Origin: Hydrocarboniphaga sp.
GTDB taxonomy: Bacteria; Pseudomonadota; Gammaproteobacteria; Nevskiales; Nevskiaceae
Reading direction: 5' to 3'
NCBI RefSeq assembly: GCF_028291725.1
Contig: NZ_JAQGNT010000006.1
Span: forward strand, 1 to 37,308
DNA length: 37,308 nucleotides
In this document: positions 8,404 to 16,317 of the stretch, one piece after another
How positions within the stretch are numbered: position 1 is the first letter of the stretch
How the letters are laid out: the number at the start of each line of letters is the position of its first letter
Notes under the pieces: generated by a model
What the model was told of the DNA's origin: nothing
The model's input: the letters and a program-made list of their open reading frames with translations, nothing else
Databases searched by the model: none
Program-made: the position numbers and the translations under genes

Positions 8404-9129
8404 ATGCCTTCCATGCCCGCTCTCCGCGAAACGCCGACCGCCGCCGACCGCCTGATCGTCGCGCTCGACCTGCCCGACGCTGCATCCGCGCGCGGCCTCG
8501 TCACCCGGCTCGGCGACGCTGCTACGTTCTACAAGATCGGCATGGAGCTGTGCATGGCGCCGGGTTTCTTCGAACTGCTGGACTGGCTGAAGCAACAGGA
8601 CAAGAAAGTCTTCGTCGATCTGAAGTTTTTCGACATCCCCGAAACCGTCGCGCGCGCGGTGCATAACCTCGCCGAGCGCGGTGCGGATTTCTGCACCGTG
8701 CACGGCAACCAGGCGATCATGCAGGCCGCGGCGGGCGCCAAGACCGGCAACACCAAGGTGCTGGCGGTGACCGCGCTGACCAGCCTCGACCAGGGTGATC
8801 TCGACGACCTCGGCTTCAAGTGCGACATCGCGGCGCTGGTGCTGTCGCGCGCGCGCCGGTCCTTGCAGGCGGGCTGCGACGGCGTGGTGTCCTCGGGCCT
8901 GGAAGTCGAGCAGCTGCGCAAGGAAGCGCCGCGCGAACTGATCTGCGTGACGCCGGGCATACGGCCGGTCGAAAACCGGATCGATGCCGACCAGAAGCGC
9001 GTGATGACGCCGACCGCGGCGATCAAGGCTGGCGCCGATTATCTGGTCGTCGGCCGCCCGATCCGCGACGCGGCCGATCCGCGCGCGGTCGCGCTGGCGA
9101 TGCAGCAGGAAATTCTCAGCGCCTTATAG
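8404..9129 (+). CDS. pyrF: Orotidine 5'-phosphate decarboxylase
   Basis: Catalyses the last step of UMP synthesis, decarboxylation of orotidine monophosphate. The signature VFVDLKFFDIPETV contains the catalytic Asp-Lys-Asp set (DxKxxDI). LIVALDLPD at the N-terminus and the phosphate-binding region VTPGIRP...ADYLVVGRPIRDA at the C-terminus complete the TIM barrel. At about 241 residues the size is typical of the short bacterial form. In-frame ATG codons at 8383, 8404 and 8413 are all possible. I chose 8404 because GGAGAG at 8388-8393 sits 10 bp before it. The gene diverges from the vapBC pair and appears monocistronic or first in its unit. Confidence 0.96.
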   Translation: MPSMPALRETPTAADRLIVALDLPDAASARGLVTRLGDAATFYKIGMELCMAPGFFELLDWLKQQDKKVFVDLKFFDIPETVARAVHNLAERGADFCTVHGNQAIMQAAAGAKTGNTKVLAVTALTSLDQGDLDDLGFKCDIAALVLSRARRSLQAGCDGVVSSGLEVEQLRKEAPRELICVTPGIRPVENRIDADQKRVMTPTAAIKAGADYLVVGRPIRDAADPRAVALAMQQEILSAL

Positions 9130-9150
9130 CCCGGACGATGCAGCTTTTCG

Positions 9151-9257
9151 CTCCTTCCCCCGCTTGCGGGGGAAGGCTGGGATGGGGGCGAGACGACAGA
9201 GTTGCTCCGCGACTTCGCGCCCCCACCCCCGCCCTCCCCCGCAGGCGGGGGAGGGAG
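9151..9257. repeat. GC-rich nested palindrome (family D)
   Basis: Two hairpins, CCTTCCCCCGC/GCGGGGGAAGG at 9153-9176 and CCCTCCCCCGC/GCGGGGGAGGG at 9232-9255, are joined by inverted outer segments (TGGGGGCG near 9183-9190 against CGCCCCCAC near 9217-9225). The whole could fold into one branched structure. It fills the gap between pyrF and the amidohydrolase gene and ends about 8 bp before the latter's ribosome site. It resembles REP-like elements common in GC-rich proteobacteria. Confidence 0.75.
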
Positions 9258-9275
9258 TTACAGCGTGGAGGTCGA

Positions 9276-10709
9276 TTGAGTTTCTTAAGCCGCTGTCTCG
9301 CATGTAGCTTGGCCTTGGTGACGACATCGGCGCTTGCCGACCCCGCGCTGCTGATCGCGCACGTCAGCGTGATCGACGCCACCGGCGCGCCGCCGCAGCC
9401 AGACCGCGCAGTGCTGATCATCGACGGCCGCATTGCATCGATCGGCGCTCCCGAAAAGACGCCGATGCCGGCGGGCGCGCAGTACATCGATGGCCGCGGC
9501 AAGTTCCTGATCCCCGGCCTGTGGGACATGCACGTGCATCTGTTGCGGCGCGGCCGGCCCGAAGCCTATTTCCCGCTGCTGATCGCCAATGGCGTCACCG
9601 GCGTGCGCGACATGGGCGGGAATTTTTCCTTCGATGAAATCGCGCAGCTGCGGCGCGAGATCGCCGACGGCCATCGCCTTGGGCCGCAAATCGTCGCTGC
9701 CGGTCCGATACTCGACGGGCCATATCCGCAGCTGCCGAGCATCTCGGTGGTCGTCGCCGATGCGGCCGCCGCGCGCATGCAGGTGGACCTGCTGGCGCGC
9801 CAGGGCGCGGACTTCATCAAGGTCTACAACCGGCTGTCGCGCGAGGCCTATTTCGCGATTGCCGACGAGGCCAAAAAGCAGCGCCTTCCATTTGCCGGCC
9901 ATGTGCCGTTCTCGGTATCGGCGCGCGAGGCCTCCGATGCCGGCCAGGCCAGCATCGAGCATCTGTTCAATGTGCTGTTCGCGTGTTCCAGCCGCGAGGA
10001 CGAGCTGATGCGGATCAAGGCGCGCTCGCTGGCCAGCGACGAATCCGGCGAGCGGCAAAGCCTGCGTCGCCTGTATCTGCACGGCGTGCTCGACAGCTAC
10101 AGCGAGCCGCGCTGCGCCGAGCTGTACACGCACTTCGTGCGCAACAAGACCTGGCAGACACCGACACTGGTGCAGCGGCGCGCGTTCGCCTATCCGGACG
10201 CGAGCCTGGCTGCCGATCCGAACCGCCGCTATGTGCCGCGCTCATTGCGGGCCTTGTGGGACCCGCAGCAGGATCATCGGCTGCAGGGACGCGACGCCGA
10301 CGACGAGGATATTCAGCGACGCTACTACGAGCGCGACCGCGCACTGATCGCGCCGATGCGCCGCGCCGGCGTGCGCTTCCTCGCCGGCACCGACGCCGGC
10401 GATCCGTTTTCGATCCCCGGTTTCAGCCTGCATCAGGAACTGGAAATGCTGGTGGACGCCGGACTGACGCCGATGGAAGCGCTGCAGTCGGCAACGCGCG
10501 ACGCCGCGGAATTCCTGCATCGCGATTCTCAGTTCGGCAGCATCGCTCCCGGCTTGCGCGCCGATCTGGTGCTGCTCGACCGCGATCCGCTGGCCAGTAT
10601 CCGCAACACCCAGGCGATCGCGGCCGTCGTTGTCGGAGGGCGTTATCTGCGGCGCGAAGATCTGGATCGGCTGCTGCTGCAGGCGCAGGCGGCGGCCGAT
10701 ACACAATAG
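9276..10709 (+). CDS. Exported amidohydrolase-family metal-dependent hydrolase
   Basis: A 477-residue amidohydrolase. The metal ligands of the TIM-barrel family are present: His86 and His88 in WDMHVHLL, Lys182 in FIKVYNR (likely carboxylated bridging lysine), His209 in FAGHVPF, His229 in SIEHLF and Asp373 in GTDAGDPF. The fold ends with the beta-sandwich segment LRADLVLLDRDPL. A signal peptide is visible (SFLSRCLACSLALVTTSALA, cleavage before DPALL), so the enzyme is probably periplasmic. I chose TTG at 9276 because it precedes the signal peptide and follows GTGGAGG at 9265-9271. It resembles secreted imidazolonepropionase-like or dipeptidase-like amidohydrolases. The substrate cannot be told from sequence. 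Confidence 0.88.
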   Translation: MSFLSRCLACSLALVTTSALADPALLIAHVSVIDATGAPPQPDRAVLIIDGRIASIGAPEKTPMPAGAQYIDGRGKFLIPGLWDMHVHLLRRGRPEAYFPLLIANGVTGVRDMGGNFSFDEIAQLRREIADGHRLGPQIVAAGPILDGPYPQLPSISVVVADAAAARMQVDLLARQGADFIKVYNRLSREAYFAIADEAKKQRLPFAGHVPFSVSAREASDAGQASIEHLFNVLFACSSREDELMRIKARSLASDESGERQSLRRLYLHGVLDSYSEPRCAELYTHFVRNKTWQTPTLVQRRAFAYPDASLAADPNRRYVPRSLRALWDPQQDHRLQGRDADDEDIQRRYYERDRALIAPMRRAGVRFLAGTDAGDPFSIPGFSLHQELEMLVDAGLTPMEALQSATRDAAEFLHRDSQFGSIAPGLRADLVLLDRDPLASIRNTQAIAAVVVGGRYLRREDLDRLLLQAQAAADTQ

Positions 10710-10725
10710 CCGCTAACGCGGAAGT

Positions 10726-10791
10726 GTAGGGCGGGAGCATCTCGCCTTTCGCGGCAAGACGGCGGGATACGCTGCGCTCCTCCCGCCCTAC
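10726..10791. repeat. Inverted repeat downstream of the amidohydrolase gene (family E)
   Basis: Perfect 12-bp arms GTAGGGCGGGAG (10726-10737) and its complement (10780-10791) enclose 42 bp. It is a single copy in this window. Its position 16 bp after a stop codon suits a terminator or REP-like role. There is no T-tract, so factor-independent termination is not evident. Confidence 0.7.
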
Positions 10792-10860
10792 GCGGCTCTT
10801 CATATGGACAGCAGATTCACGACACGAAACAATGAGCCGTCCCCGTGTTCCCTCTTGACC

Positions 10861-12030
10861 ATGAAGCAGGCCTCTCTGTTCGACAACGATCGCAGCGTCA
10901 TCCCGGTAAACCCGGGTGTGGCCGGCAGCCAGCCGATTCTCGGCAAGGAGCAGAAGCTGTTCAACAAGCTGATCGCGCAGATCGAGGCGCTGCGGCAGTC
11001 GGTGCAGCAGTGGCGCGACTACGGGTCGGTCTACCAGCGACGATACGCAGACGAGATTGCGCCGCTGAATCAGCAGCTGCGCGACGCGCGCATCGCGATG
11101 GTCGGGCTGCTGGACCAGGCCATGAACAGCCGCGAACTGGGCAAGAAGCAGCGCGACAAGGTTCGCGACATCGTGCTCGGGCAGTTGTCGGAACTACTGG
11201 GCGAGTCGGCCGACGCCGAGTTGTTGCGGCTGTACGAAAAGCACAGCGATTTCCCGTTCGGGGACAGCGGCGACGGCGATTTCGACGACATCCGGGCCAT
11301 GGCCGGCGAGATTTTCGGTATCGAGATCGACCCTGAGCATAGCGCGGCCTCGCCCGAGGAGCTGGCGGAGCTGATCGCGGAGCAGGTGGATGCATCCCGG
11401 CAAGACGAGCCGCCCCGGGCCAACAAGGCTCGCAAGAAAAACGCGAAAGCTGCTGCACGCGACGCGAGCCGCGAACAGGCCGAGCAGGGTGCCAGCCAGT
11501 CGATCCGCGAGATCTATCGCAAGCTCGTCAGCGAACTGCACCCGGATCGTGAGCAGGATGCCGAACAGCGCGCCCGCAAGACCGAGCTGATGCAGCAGGT
11601 CAATCAGGCCTACGAAGCCCGCGATCTGCTGGCCCTGCTGCAGTTGCAGCTGCGCATCGAGCAGATCGGTCCGGATTCACTGGCGGGCCTGGCGCAGGAG
11701 CGGCTGCGGCACTACAACTTCGTGCTCAAGGAGCAGTTTCAGCGCTTGCAGCAAGAACAGCTGCAGCTGATGGACCCGTTCCTGCTGATGATGGGCGGCC
11801 GCATGTCGCGCGGCCTGACCACCGACGACGTACAGCGCGCGATGGACGCCGACATCCGCGAAATGAAAGCGGCGCTCAAGTATCTGAAGGCAGACCTGGC
11901 CAGCTTCCGCGACATCCGCAATCTGAAGGCGAGCCTCAGGGATTACCGGATCGGGCAGGCGGACGAAGACGACGAGCTGGACATGATGCTGAGCCAGCTG
12001 ATGTCACAGCAGCGCCGGCGTCGGCGCTGA
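10861..12030 (+). CDS. J-domain (DnaJ-like) protein of unknown partner
   Basis: A protein of about 389 residues with a J-domain-like segment towards its C-terminal half: SIREIYRKLVSELHPDRE, with the HPD triad near residues 227-229, followed by LMQQVNQAYEARDLLALLQL. The J domain would stimulate an Hsp70 ATPase such as DnaK. The N-terminal 200 residues are helical, with an acidic stretch (GDSGDGDFDD). A lysine-rich linker precedes the J domain, and the protein ends in a run of arginines. There is no glycine-rich region or zinc finger, so it is not a classic DnaJ. ATG at 10861 is preferred over ATG at 10804 because QASLFDND follows it directly and the earlier codons look intergenic, but neither has a clear ribosome site. 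Confidence 0.75.
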   Translation: MKQASLFDNDRSVIPVNPGVAGSQPILGKEQKLFNKLIAQIEALRQSVQQWRDYGSVYQRRYADEIAPLNQQLRDARIAMVGLLDQAMNSRELGKKQRDKVRDIVLGQLSELLGESADAELLRLYEKHSDFPFGDSGDGDFDDIRAMAGEIFGIEIDPEHSAASPEELAELIAEQVDASRQDEPPRANKARKKNAKAAARDASREQAEQGASQSIREIYRKLVSELHPDREQDAEQRARKTELMQQVNQAYEARDLLALLQLQLRIEQIGPDSLAGLAQERLRHYNFVLKEQFQRLQQEQLQLMDPFLLMMGGRMSRGLTTDDVQRAMDADIREMKAALKYLKADLASFRDIRNLKASLRDYRIGQADEDDELDMMLSQLMSQQRRRRR

Positions 12031-12079
12031 TCGCCGGTCCCTCGTCATTACCGATGATGAAGCGAAAGCTCAATGATCC

Positions 12080-12158
12080 GTAGGTCGGCAATCCTTTGCC
12101 GACGTGACAGCCCGATGCGCAACCAAGGCCCCACGTCGGCAAAGGATTGCCGACCTAC
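12080..12158. repeat. REP-like inverted repeat, family B (copy 2)
   Basis: A 79-bp element with GTAGGTCGGCAATCC at its left end and the complement at its right end, like copies 1 and 3. It lies between the convergent J-domain and glyoxalase-fold genes, about 50 bp from one stop codon and 26 bp from the other. Confidence 0.9.
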
Positions 12159-12183
12159 GGATAGCCCGCAGCGGCCGCGATCT

Positions 12184-12612
12184 TCAAGCCGCCGGATCGG
12201 CGACCTCGTCGTAGCCGCGATTCAGGAACTGCAGCAGGCAGAAACCGTTGCCGAAAGGATCGGCGAAATGGGCGATGCGGCCCCAGTTTGCGCTGCGCAT
12301 CGGGTCTTCGAGCACAGCGCCGGCCGCTAGCGCTCGCTCGATCGCAGGCGGCAGATCGTCGACGACGAAATCCAGATGCACCGGCGTCCAGTGCCGTGTG
12401 TAGTCGCGTGTGGCAGCCGATGCGGAGTTGGCGACCGAGCCCGCCGGCTTGACCAGCAGATAGATCGGTGCCGACGTACCCAGCAGCTCGACACCGCCGT
12501 CGCCGAAACGACGGCCAATCTTCAAACCGAAAGCGGCCGTATAGAACGCCGTTGCCTGCGCCAGATCGGCGACATCGATATTGACCAGCAGCGAGGCCGT
12601 TGCCGATGTCAT
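12184..12612 (-). CDS. VOC/glyoxalase-fold protein
   Basis: A single-domain vicinal-oxygen-chelate protein of 142 residues. Paired beta-alpha-beta-beta-beta modules are seen as LLVNIDVADLAQATAFYTAAFGL at the start, then HLDFVVDDLPPAIERALAAGA and AHFADPFGNGFCLLQF. Members include glyoxalase I, bleomycin-binding proteins and dioxygenases, and nothing here picks one out. Metal ligands are not obvious apart from His in the third segment. I chose the start at 12612, 7 bp after the yhhQ stop, because the conserved fold begins there. The ATG at 12648 would overlap yhhQ by 29 bp. It is probably transcribed with yhhQ. Confidence 0.85.
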   Translation of the reverse strand: MTSATASLLVNIDVADLAQATAFYTAAFGLKIGRRFGDGGVELLGTSAPIYLLVKPAGSVANSASAATRDYTRHWTPVHLDFVVDDLPPAIERALAAGAVLEDPMRSANWGRIAHFADPFGNGFCLLQFLNRGYDEVADPAA

Positions 12613-12619
12613 CGCCGGC

Positions 12620-13342
12620 TCAGGCCTGACTGCGCCGCTCGCCTTCATCCTTCAGCGAAAACGGATTGAAGTTGGTGTGGGTGTCGTAAGTGTCCACGCC
12701 TTCGACGCGCTTGAGCCAGTTCACCACCGCGTAAGTCAGCGGCGTCATCACCACCTCGACGATCACCTTGAACACGAAGTTGAACAGCACCGCGCTGATC
12801 AGCGCCTTGGTCGTCCAGATACCGAGAAACGAGATCGGGTAGAACAGCGCCGAGTCGGCGAACTGGCCGACGACGGTCGAGCCGACGGTGCGCGTCCACA
12901 GGTGCCGGCCTTGGGTCCAGAGCTTCATCTTGGCCATCACCAGCGAGTTCAGGAAGTCGCCGACCCAATACGCGGCCATGCTGCCGAGCACGATGCGCCA
13001 GGTGTTGCCGAACACGGTTTCCAGTGCCGGCTGCAGCACGCGGTTGTAGGGGTCGTCCGCGACCGGCATCGCCAGCACCACGTAGGTCATCACGGTGGCG
13101 AAGATCATCGCCGCGAAGCCGGCCCAGATCGCACGACGTGCGCGCGCATAGCCGTAAACCTCGGTCAGCACATCGCCGAAGATGTAGCCGATCGGGAAGA
13201 ACAGGTTGCCGGCCGAGAACGCCAGCGTGCCGATCAGCGGGAAGTCGTATTCGCAGACCTTGCCAGGCCCGATCAGATTGGAGCACAGCAACACGGCGAC
13301 GACGCCGCCGACGAAAAAATCGTAATAGCGAAAGCTCTGCAT
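12620..13342 (-). CDS. yhhQ: Queuosine-precursor transporter (YhhQ/VUT family)
   Basis: An integral inner-membrane protein of about 240 residues with six or so hydrophobic helices. Family features include SNLIGPGKVCEYDF, SAGNLFFPIGYIFGDVLTEVYGYARAR and GQFADSALFYPISFLG. YhhQ imports queuine precursors (preQ0/preQ1) for the tRNA wobble modification. The start at 13342 (QSFRYYDFF) follows GGAGA by about 11 bp. A longer reading from 13399 adds residues unlike the family and would overlap the upstream region of the divergent M15 peptidase gene. Confidence 0.93.
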   Translation of the reverse strand: MQSFRYYDFFVGGVVAVLLCSNLIGPGKVCEYDFPLIGTLAFSAGNLFFPIGYIFGDVLTEVYGYARARRAIWAGFAAMIFATVMTYVVLAMPVADDPYNRVLQPALETVFGNTWRIVLGSMAAYWVGDFLNSLVMAKMKLWTQGRHLWTRTVGSTVVGQFADSALFYPISFLGIWTTKALISAVLFNFVFKVIVEVVMTPLTYAVVNWLKRVEGVDTYDTHTNFNPFSLKDEGERRSQA

Positions 13343-13476
13343 GAAGCCGAATCTCCGGGCGAGCTGATGACGAACTACGGCATGTGATCGAGTCCACATT
13401 GTCCACTTTTACGGACTTGTGCGGCGGGCCATTTTGCGCGCAGCCTGCAACGGGGTGGTCCGCCGGGAGCCGTGTG

Positions 13477-14001
13477 ATGCAGCCATTGCGTGTGAATCGT
13501 GATCCGACCTTGCTGCACCCGACGTTCCGGCGCGCACTGACGCAGGTGCTCGACCAACTCAAGGCCGAGCAAATTCCGTTCCTTCTGTTCGAGGGTTTTC
13601 GATACCCCGAGCGGCAGGCCGATCTCTACGCGCAGGGCCGGACCAAGCCGGGTGCAATCGTGACGCGGGCGCTGCCCTGGCGTTCGTACCACCAGTTCGG
13701 GCTGGGTGCCGACCTGGTGCTGTTCGACAACGGCGCCTGGAGCTGGGACACCGCCGGGCCTCGGGCGCCCTGGTGGGCGCGCATGCAGGCGCTGGGCCGC
13801 GAAGCGGGCCTGGCGCCGCTGGATTTCGAGAAGCCGCACCTGCAGCTGGCCGGCCTGTCCAGCAACGATTTCGCCGACGGCGTCTATCCGCCGGCGGGCG
13901 ACGACGACTGGAGCGAACACCTCGCGGCGGTGATAGCAGGCTGGAAAGGCGAGCCTCCAGCGCCGCCGCCGCCGGCCATCGCCGTTCGGCCGGCGCTCTG
14001 A
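13477..14001 (+). CDS. M15-family peptidoglycan peptidase (endolysin-like)
   Basis: A 174-residue metallopeptidase of the D-Ala-D-Ala carboxypeptidase/L-Ala-D-Glu endopeptidase type (M15). The zinc site is complete: His72 and Asp79 in SYHQFGLGAD, and Glu118/His121 in FEKPH. FEGFRYPERQADLYAQGR is the conserved substrate-side segment. ATG at 13477 follows GGGAG at 13465-13469. There is no signal peptide, as in phage endolysins and some CwlK-like enzymes. The C-terminus ends in a Pro/Ala-rich tail. It is the first gene of a four-gene cluster with two membrane proteins and a GH19 enzyme, with only 6 bp to the next gene. It cleaves peptide stems; GH19 would cleave glycans. Confidence 0.9.
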   Translation: MQPLRVNRDPTLLHPTFRRALTQVLDQLKAEQIPFLLFEGFRYPERQADLYAQGRTKPGAIVTRALPWRSYHQFGLGADLVLFDNGAWSWDTAGPRAPWWARMQALGREAGLAPLDFEKPHLQLAGLSSNDFADGVYPPAGDDDWSEHLAAVIAGWKGEPPAPPPPAIAVRPAL

Positions 14002-14007
14002 TCGGCA

Positions 14008-15165
14008 ATGGCCAACGCAAGCCGCAGCTCCGGCAAAATGGGCAGCAGCGCGCGCATCGTTGCGGTACTGGCGGCGATGTCGCCGGTAGTGGCCGGCATC
14101 TACCAGCAGAGCCAGCAGCAGCGGCAACACAACGAACAGCGCCATACCGAGCAGCAGACGCTGCAGGAAAACAAGGCCACTCGGCTCAAGGAAGCGAGCG
14201 ATCGCCAGCATGCGTTGGATATACAGGCCGACAAGGCCACCGCGGAATCGCTGCAGGCCGCGCTGGTCGTCGCGCAGCCGCAGGAGACGCTCAGCGGCCG
14301 GCAGCTGGTGACCACGGAACCCGAGTTCTGCACACGCCTGTTCTTCGCCGCGACGCAGCTGGGCAACCAGGCGATTGCGGACCGCACCCGCGCGATTCTG
14401 TATGCGGCGATGCGCCTGCGCCGCACCAGCGACGAGCAGCTGCGCGTTTGCCAGTGCTCGTCCCAGGCGCGCATCGGTTCCTGGCTGGGCGAGCTGCAGC
14501 AGATGATACCGCCGCAGGGCAATCCGGCCGGCGACCGCCTTTCTTCCGCGGTGCGCTCCGCGATCGATGAATGCACGCCCGCGACCGCCGTCGCCGCCAA
14601 GCCCACGCAGATCGAGCTGCTGCAGACCCAGCTCAAGCAGGTCGCGGCCCAGCGCGACGTGATGCTGCTGCAACTGGGCGCAGCGTCGCAGATGGTGGGG
14701 TCCGGCGGCCCCTCGTCCGGCAGCAGCGAATCGCCGCAAAGCGCCAGTCCGGCTGCGCCGGTGGCCACGACGGCGTCGCCGCCACCGCCACCAGCACCAT
14801 GCCTGGTCGATAGCCCCGCCGACAACACCAGCCGGATACGCGTCTTCATCCAGGTGCCGGACTCGGACGCGAAAACCGATGCCGAAATCCTGCGGACGGC
14901 GCTCAATGCGCAAGCACCGTTCAAATCGCCGGGCATCGAAACCGTGGGTCCGCAGCGCTCTCCGCAGCAACTCGAGATCCGTTACACCTATCCGGCCGAC
15001 CAGCCCGCGGCGCGGATACTGGAACAGGCGCTCGACTCCAAATTCTGTGGCGGCGGCGGGGCCAGCGCAAAGCTGGTTTACCAGCCGCGCTTTCAGGGCC
15101 GCGCCGATAGCGGCGTGCTCGAAGTGTGGTGGCCCAAGCCAGCCGCCGGGAGTCCAAAAAAATGA
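14008..15165 (+). CDS. Membrane-anchored coiled-coil protein of unknown family
   Basis: A 385-residue protein I do not recognise. Residues 14-34 form one hydrophobic helix (ARIVAVLAAMSPVVAGIY). A Gln/Arg/Glu-rich coiled coil follows (about 35-85), then a helical region with a CQCSS pair of cysteines. A Ser/Pro/Ala-rich linker (about 230-268) contains a run of five prolines. The C-terminal domain (about 275-370) has alternating strands and helices, e.g. RIRVFIQVPDSD and EIRYTYPADQPAARILEQAL, reminiscent of SPOR/LytR_C-like folds. That resemblance is by eye only. The TM-plus-coiled-coil start resembles an i-spanin. Its stop overlaps the next start by 4 bp (ATGA), so the two are coupled. Confidence 0.8.
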   Translation: MANASRSSGKMGSSARIVAVLAAMSPVVAGIYQQSQQQRQHNEQRHTEQQTLQENKATRLKEASDRQHALDIQADKATAESLQAALVVAQPQETLSGRQLVTTEPEFCTRLFFAATQLGNQAIADRTRAILYAAMRLRRTSDEQLRVCQCSSQARIGSWLGELQQMIPPQGNPAGDRLSSAVRSAIDECTPATAVAAKPTQIELLQTQLKQVAAQRDVMLLQLGAASQMVGSGGPSSGSSESPQSASPAAPVATTASPPPPPAPCLVDSPADNTSRIRVFIQVPDSDAKTDAEILRTALNAQAPFKSPGIETVGPQRSPQQLEIRYTYPADQPAARILEQALDSKFCGGGGASAKLVYQPRFQGRADSGVLEVWWPKPAAGSPKK

Positions 15166-16268
15166 TACTGCAACTGCTCAATGTGCTGATCGGGCTGACG
15201 CTGGTGTATCTGATCTTCAGCACCATCGCATCGGCGATTTTCGAATTGCTGGAGGGCCTGATCCGGCAGCGCGGCAAATTGCTGGCGAAGGGCGTCAAGG
15301 AGATTCTGGGCCGCCTGTCCCCGGATCCACTGGCGGATCTGCGGCGGTTCTACGAGCAACCGCTGATCAGCAGCCTGTACGAGGGCGATTTCGCCGAGCG
15401 CGCGCACGCGCTGCCGTCCTATATTCCGCCTGAACATTTTGCGCGCGCGGTGCTGATGCTGGCCGAAGATGCGGCGGGCGCGGCGAACGCCGGCACCGAT
15501 CCCTTCGTCAGGCTAAGGGAATTTGCGCAGCGCCTGGTCGGCCAGCGCGCGCTGGCCCAGGGCGAGAGTTACGCGCAGGCGCTGGAGGCGGAGATCGTCG
15601 CGCATTTCAATGCGTCGATGGACCGCGTCGGCGGCTGGTTCGGCCGCTACGCGCGCGCGATGCTGCTGGGTATCGGCCTGGCGCTGGCGGTGTTTGCCAA
15701 CGTCGACTCGATCCAGATCGTGCGCACGCTGGCGATGGATCCGCAGCTCGCCGACCGTATCGCCGACAGCGCGGCGCAGTACGTCGAGCAGCGATCGCAG
15801 GCGGCGTCCGGTGCCGGCGCGCAGGCCGCGACCACTGCTGAGCAGAACCCTCCGGCCGATGCCGGCGCGGTGCCGCCGGATGCGGTCGGCGGCGGCAGCG
15901 GCGATGCTGCCCCGACAGTCGAGCCGGCATCGAGCGCGGCAGGCGCCGTCACCACTCCCACGGCGGCCGACGAATTCGCCAGGCAGCTGCAGCTGATCCA
16001 GGAAAACCAGCAGTTCGCCGAATCGCTGGGGCTAGCACTCGGATGGCAGAACGGCCAGTTCCGGCGCAGTTTCGGCGCCGACTCCGGCTTCGGCGATGGG
16101 TTGACGAAGCTGATCGGGCTGCTGCTCACCGGTCTGGCGCTGTCGGCGGGCGCCTCGTTCTGGTTCGATCTGCTGAACCAGCTGGTCAGGCTCCGCACCA
16201 GCCTGAAGCCCGACCGACAAGAGCCGGCCGCGGGTAACGATGCCGGCGACGAGACGACGAAATCCTGA
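15162..16268 (+). CDS. Uncharacterised three-helix membrane protein
   Basis: A 368-residue protein. Hydrophobic helices lie at about residues 1-30 (ILQLLNVLIGLTLVYLIFST), 165-190 (AMLLGIGLALAVFANVD) and 315-345 (LIGLLLTGLALSAGASFWF). The first helix is followed by FYEQPLISSLYEG and PSYIPPEHFARAV, a pattern I associate with a widespread but unnamed family of bacterial membrane proteins. That association is recollection, not a search result. A Pro/Ala/Gly-rich, low-complexity loop (about 220-275) separates helices 2 and 3. ATG at 15162 overlaps the previous stop by 4 bp. Between two peptidoglycan-hydrolase genes, a role in moving or controlling these enzymes at the envelope is a reasonable guess. 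Confidence 0.8.
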   Translation: MILQLLNVLIGLTLVYLIFSTIASAIFELLEGLIRQRGKLLAKGVKEILGRLSPDPLADLRRFYEQPLISSLYEGDFAERAHALPSYIPPEHFARAVLMLAEDAAGAANAGTDPFVRLREFAQRLVGQRALAQGESYAQALEAEIVAHFNASMDRVGGWFGRYARAMLLGIGLALAVFANVDSIQIVRTLAMDPQLADRIADSAAQYVEQRSQAASGAGAQAATTAEQNPPADAGAVPPDAVGGGSGDAAPTVEPASSAAGAVTTPTAADEFARQLQLIQENQQFAESLGLALGWQNGQFRRSFGADSGFGDGLTKLIGLLLTGLALSAGASFWFDLLNQLVRLRTSLKPDRQEPAAGNDAGDETTKS

Positions 16269-16317
16269 TTCCAAATCGATCCTGCAGCCTGGCTGCGAGC
16301 GCTACCGAGAGACGGTT

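Noticed and set aside
7524-12158. CRISPR array
   Set aside because: The repeats are isolated long palindromes 79 bp each and kilobases apart, without spacers or cas genes.
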